Of a stretch of DNA of 7,049 nt, positions 5,014 to 7,049 are shown piece after piece. The position numbers and the translations under genes are program-made. This DNA is from DATLFI01 sp035524895 (GTDB lineage Bacteria > Acidobacteriota > Thermoanaerobaculia > Multivoradales > Multivoraceae): positions 1-7,049 of the forward strand of contig DATLFI010000400.1 of assembly GCA_035524895.1 (NCBI GenBank). Direction: 5' to 3'. The notes beneath the pieces are model-generated. The model was given only the letters and a program-made list of their open reading frames with translations, searched no databases and had not been told where the DNA came from. Position 1 is the first letter of the stretch; every line of letters starts with the position of its first letter.

Positions 5014-6818
5014 GCTTCACGCCCCTCGGCCTTCTCCACGCGGCGATCGCTCGGCGGGTTGCTCTTCGACTTCGAAGCCGCATCATCCGTCGTACCGCCC
5101 AGGAAACCGGCCTTCTTGAGCTTGTTATAGCCGGCCTGCTGGACGATGGTCAACACGTTGTTGACCAGCCAGTAGAGCACCAACCCGCTCGGAAACCCGA
5201 GCGAGAAAATGGTGAACCAGATCGGCATCGTGGTGATCAGGATTCGCTGGGTGGGGTTGGATGGTGCAGGCATCATCTTCGTGCTCGCGAACTGGGTCGC
5301 GCCCATCACCAACGGCAGCACGTAGAAGGGATCCTTGACCGTGAGATCCTGGATCCATCCGATCCACGGCTGGTTCCACAGCTCCACCGCGTTCGACAGG
5401 AGCTGGTAGAAGCCAAAGAAGATCGGCATCTGCGCCACGATCGGCAGACAGCCGCCCGCCGGGCTCACCCCCTCGTCGCGGAAGAGCTGCTGCATCTCCT
5501 CGTTCATCTTGCGCTGCGCCTCGAGGTTGGGGCGCCCCTGCTTGTCGCGGAGCTTGCCGCGGTGCTTCTGACGAATCGCCTCCATCCGCGGATTGAGCTT
5601 CTGCATCTTCTGCATCGACACATAGCTCTTGTGCGTCAGCGGGAAGAGCACGATCTTGATCGCCACGGTCATCAACACGATGCACCAGCCGTAGTTGCGC
5701 ACCACGTTGTCGTAGAGCCAGTGCAGCCCGAACAGCAGTGGTTTGGAGACCCATCCGAACCAACCCCAGCGCACCGTGTCCTGCACGCCACCCGGCAGCT
5801 CCTCCGAGCGCACGAGGCGGCGTAGCTCGAGGTACTCCTTGGCGCCGAGGTAGGCGCTCCCCGACAGCGTCGACCCGCTCGGGTCGAGCACCATCGCGGC
5901 GTCGCGCGGGCGATCCTCGTCGCTCTTCGCCACCTCGCCCGCGACCAGCTCGAAGCTCGCCGTCCCGGTGCCCGCGTCAACGACGTGGATGGCCGGCAGC
6001 ACGTGCACCGCAGCGAGGGGTGTCGCCGGCGCGATCACCGCAAGGAAGTACTTGTCCTCGAGTGCAAACCAGCGAGAGCTCGGTGGCGCCTGCCAGGCCG
6101 CGTCGAGATCGGCGGACTCGCGCGCCCCGAAGTCTCGTCCCGCTCCGTAGGAAGCCCGCCGTTGGTTCTTCTGATAACGGTCTTCGAGCTCGTCCACGGT
6201 GGGGTTACGCAGACCCGGGCCCACCAGCAGCCCCCAGTCCCCCGGGCCTCCCTCCCAGGTGACCGAGAACTCGACCAGGTCGTCTCCGAACACGAAGCGC
6301 TTCTCGGCAGCCCCGAGCGGACCGCTGTAGCGCATCACCACTTCTCGCGAGCGTGCCGCGTGCTCCACCACGAAGAGCTCGCGATCGAGCGCCAGCGGCG
6401 CGCCATCGGGGCCCACGAAGGAGAGCACCCGCGCCTTCTCGGGCGTTCGCTGCCTCAGCAGCTCCACGCCACTCCCGGCGGCGCCTTCCCGCGGGGCCAG
6501 ATGCAGTGAAGTCAGCGCAGCCCCCCGGTTGCTGAGGGTCGCGGTGTACTGCGCCGTCTCGACCCGGACCTCTGATTCGGTCCCGGCGGTGAGCAAGGGG
6601 CGCTCTACGGCTGGCTCCGCAGCCGGCACTGGCGCCTGCTCTGGCGCCGCAGGAGTCGCGGTCGTAACCGCACCCGCTTCCGGGCTGGCAGCCGAGATTT
6701 CCGGCCGCTGGGCGCTCGCTTCGGGACGTACCGGCGGCTGCGGCGGAAAGGCCCACCGCCAGAGCAGCAGGACCAGCATCGAGAGCAGGGCGGCGACGAA
6801 CAGTCTGCGACTTTCCAC
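5010..6818 (-). CDS. yidC: Membrane protein insertase YidC (Oxa1 family)
   Basis: This is a full-length, 602-residue YidC of the Gram-negative type. It inserts and folds inner-membrane proteins, alone or with SecYEG. An N-terminal membrane segment (about 5-22) is followed by a Pro/Ala-rich linker (24-75) and the large periplasmic beta-domain (about 80-345). The conserved insertase core covers about 355-562. TM2 (about 376-396) has K388 where E. coli has the groove Arg366, so a positive charge is kept. A charged cytosolic hairpin (about 400-450) precedes the conserved GGCLPIVAQMPIFFGFYQLL (455-474). Later membrane segments include YVLPLVMGATQFASTK and FPSGLVLYWLVNNVLTIVQQ (542-561). The tail is short and mixed-charge. 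The start is GTG at 6818; an in-frame TAG lies three codons upstream and GGAG is 12 bases away, a long spacing. The stop overlaps the jag start. Confidence 0.97.
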   Translation of the reverse strand: MESRRLFVAALLSMLVLLLWRWAFPPQPPVRPEASAQRPEISAASPEAGAVTTATPAAPEQAPVPAAEPAVERPLLTAGTESEVRVETAQYTATLSNRGAALTSLHLAPREGAAGSGVELLRQRTPEKARVLSFVGPDGAPLALDRELFVVEHAARSREVVMRYSGPLGAAEKRFVFGDDLVEFSVTWEGGPGDWGLLVGPGLRNPTVDELEDRYQKNQRRASYGAGRDFGARESADLDAAWQAPPSSRWFALEDKYFLAVIAPATPLAAVHVLPAIHVVDAGTGTASFELVAGEVAKSDEDRPRDAAMVLDPSGSTLSGSAYLGAKEYLELRRLVRSEELPGGVQDTVRWGWFGWVSKPLLFGLHWLYDNVVRNYGWCIVLMTVAIKIVLFPLTHKSYVSMQKMQKLNPRMEAIRQKHRGKLRDKQGRPNLEAQRKMNEEMQQLFRDEGVSPAGGCLPIVAQMPIFFGFYQLLSNAVELWNQPWIGWIQDLTVKDPFYVLPLVMGATQFASTKMMPAPSNPTQRILITTMPIWFTIFSLGFPSGLVLYWLVNNVLTIVQQAGYNKLKKAGFLGGTTDDAASKSKSNPPSDRRVEKAEGREA

Positions 6819-6837
6819 CGGTGGCTAACACTCCGTC

Positions 6838-6852
6838 GCGAGCCAGGCTCGC
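6838..6852. repeat. Perfect GC-rich hairpin in the yidD-yidC gap
   Basis: GCGAGC at 6838-6843 pairs perfectly with GCTCGC at 6847-6852 around a 3-base loop. In the minus-strand transcript it sits just upstream of the GGAG (6834-6831) that precedes the yidC GTG. There is no T-run after it, so it is not a standard intrinsic terminator. It could affect yidC translation or mRNA processing, or be chance in GC-rich DNA. Nothing else clear was seen in the 134-base gap (6819-6952); no convincing promoter was found. Confidence 0.4.
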
Positions 6853-6952
6853 CGCGTACTCGGGTTGAACGTCCTCGGACCAGACGGGTGTCGAAGGGGT
6901 ATTGCGGGGACGCTGCTCAGGAACTCGGACCGCGCCTGCCCGTGAGTGGGGA

Positions 6953-7049
6953 TCAGGGCAGGTCGACGCCACCGAGAGCGAATGGCTGGCAGCGCATCAG
7001 TCGCCAAGTCGTCAGGACCAGACCTCGCCACACACCTCGATCTCGAATG
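6953..7049 (-). CDS. yidD: Membrane protein insertion efficiency factor YidD, C-terminal end only
   Basis: The last 31 codons of a frame that runs off the right edge are visible, ending at TGA 6955-6953. The peptide ends RLMRCQPFALGGVDLP, matching the characteristic YidD ending of the type R-x-x-RC-H/x-P-F/L-x-x-GG-x-D-x-x-P. The preceding RGVWRGLVLTTW fits the amphipathic stretch that leads into it. YidD is a small membrane-bound protein that helps YidC-dependent insertion. Its place directly upstream of yidC, on the same strand, is the standard order rpmH-rnpA-yidD-yidC. The CRF-PSCS motif would lie outside the window. The identification rests on a short segment plus context. Confidence 0.85.
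   Translation of the reverse strand, partial: IRDRGVWRGLVLTTWRLMRCQPFALGGVDLP

Noticed and set aside
4923..5825. Plus-strand open frame (300 codons) opposite yidC and jag
   Set aside because: It is the mirror of confident genes; the His/Arg/Leu-rich translation is typical of a shadow frame.
6819..6952. Possible origin of replication or DnaA boxes in the yidD-yidC gap or the rsmG leader
   Set aside because: No TTATCCACA-like boxes or AT-rich unwinding stretch were seen anywhere in the window.
6205..6972. Minus-strand open frame overlapping the 5' part of yidC and the yidD end
   Set aside because: YidC and YidD are supported in the other frames; this Arg/Ala/Gly-rich translation is a GC-bias artefact.

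Overview
The window looks like the chromosomal, origin-proximal housekeeping cluster of a GC-rich Gram-negative bacterium. The gene order yidD-yidC-jag ... rsmG-parA-parB-bactofilin, the long periplasmic domain of YidC (a diderm trait) and the bactofilin directly behind parB would suit Acidobacteriota or a deltaproteobacterial/myxobacterial-type lineage. That placement is inference from gene content and protein style; no marker here fixes the phylum. GC content and codon choice look even across the window, with no obvious recent foreign block.

Layout. Bases 1-873 (+) are the 3' part of a phosphodiesterase/alkaline-phosphatase-superfamily gene whose expected metal-ligand positions look substituted. 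It converges, with a 14-base gap, on the left end of a minus-strand operon, rsmG-parA-parB-bactofilin (3641 down to 888), in which each junction is a 4-base ATGA stop/start overlap. Two bases upstream of the rsmG start lies a near-consensus parS site (3644-3659, 14/16 matches), with a second parS-like half-site after it (3665-3672). A small plus-strand gene for a single-motif LAGLIDADG protein (3684-4043) starts just beyond this and converges on jag. Jag (5013-4057) and YidC (6818-5010) share another ATGA overlap. The right edge carries the last 31 codons of yidD (7049-6953).

How the genes fit together. YidD and YidC serve membrane-protein insertion, and Jag is the usual RNA-binding-type partner encoded next to YidC. 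RsmG methylates 16S rRNA. ParA and ParB act on parS to segregate the origin region, and the coupled bactofilin may be a polar scaffold linked to that machinery. In many bacteria mnmE and/or mnmG lie between jag and rsmG. Here that slot holds only the LAGLIDADG gene, in the opposite orientation.

The points most worth following up are the LAGLIDADG gene beside parS in the mnmE/mnmG slot, the parS overlapping the rsmG-parAB leader, the apparently catalytically dead phosphodiesterase homologue, and a Jag protein whose KH-domain GXXG loop has become acidic. No gene-free stretch exceeds 300 bases; the longest is 134 bases between yidD and yidC.
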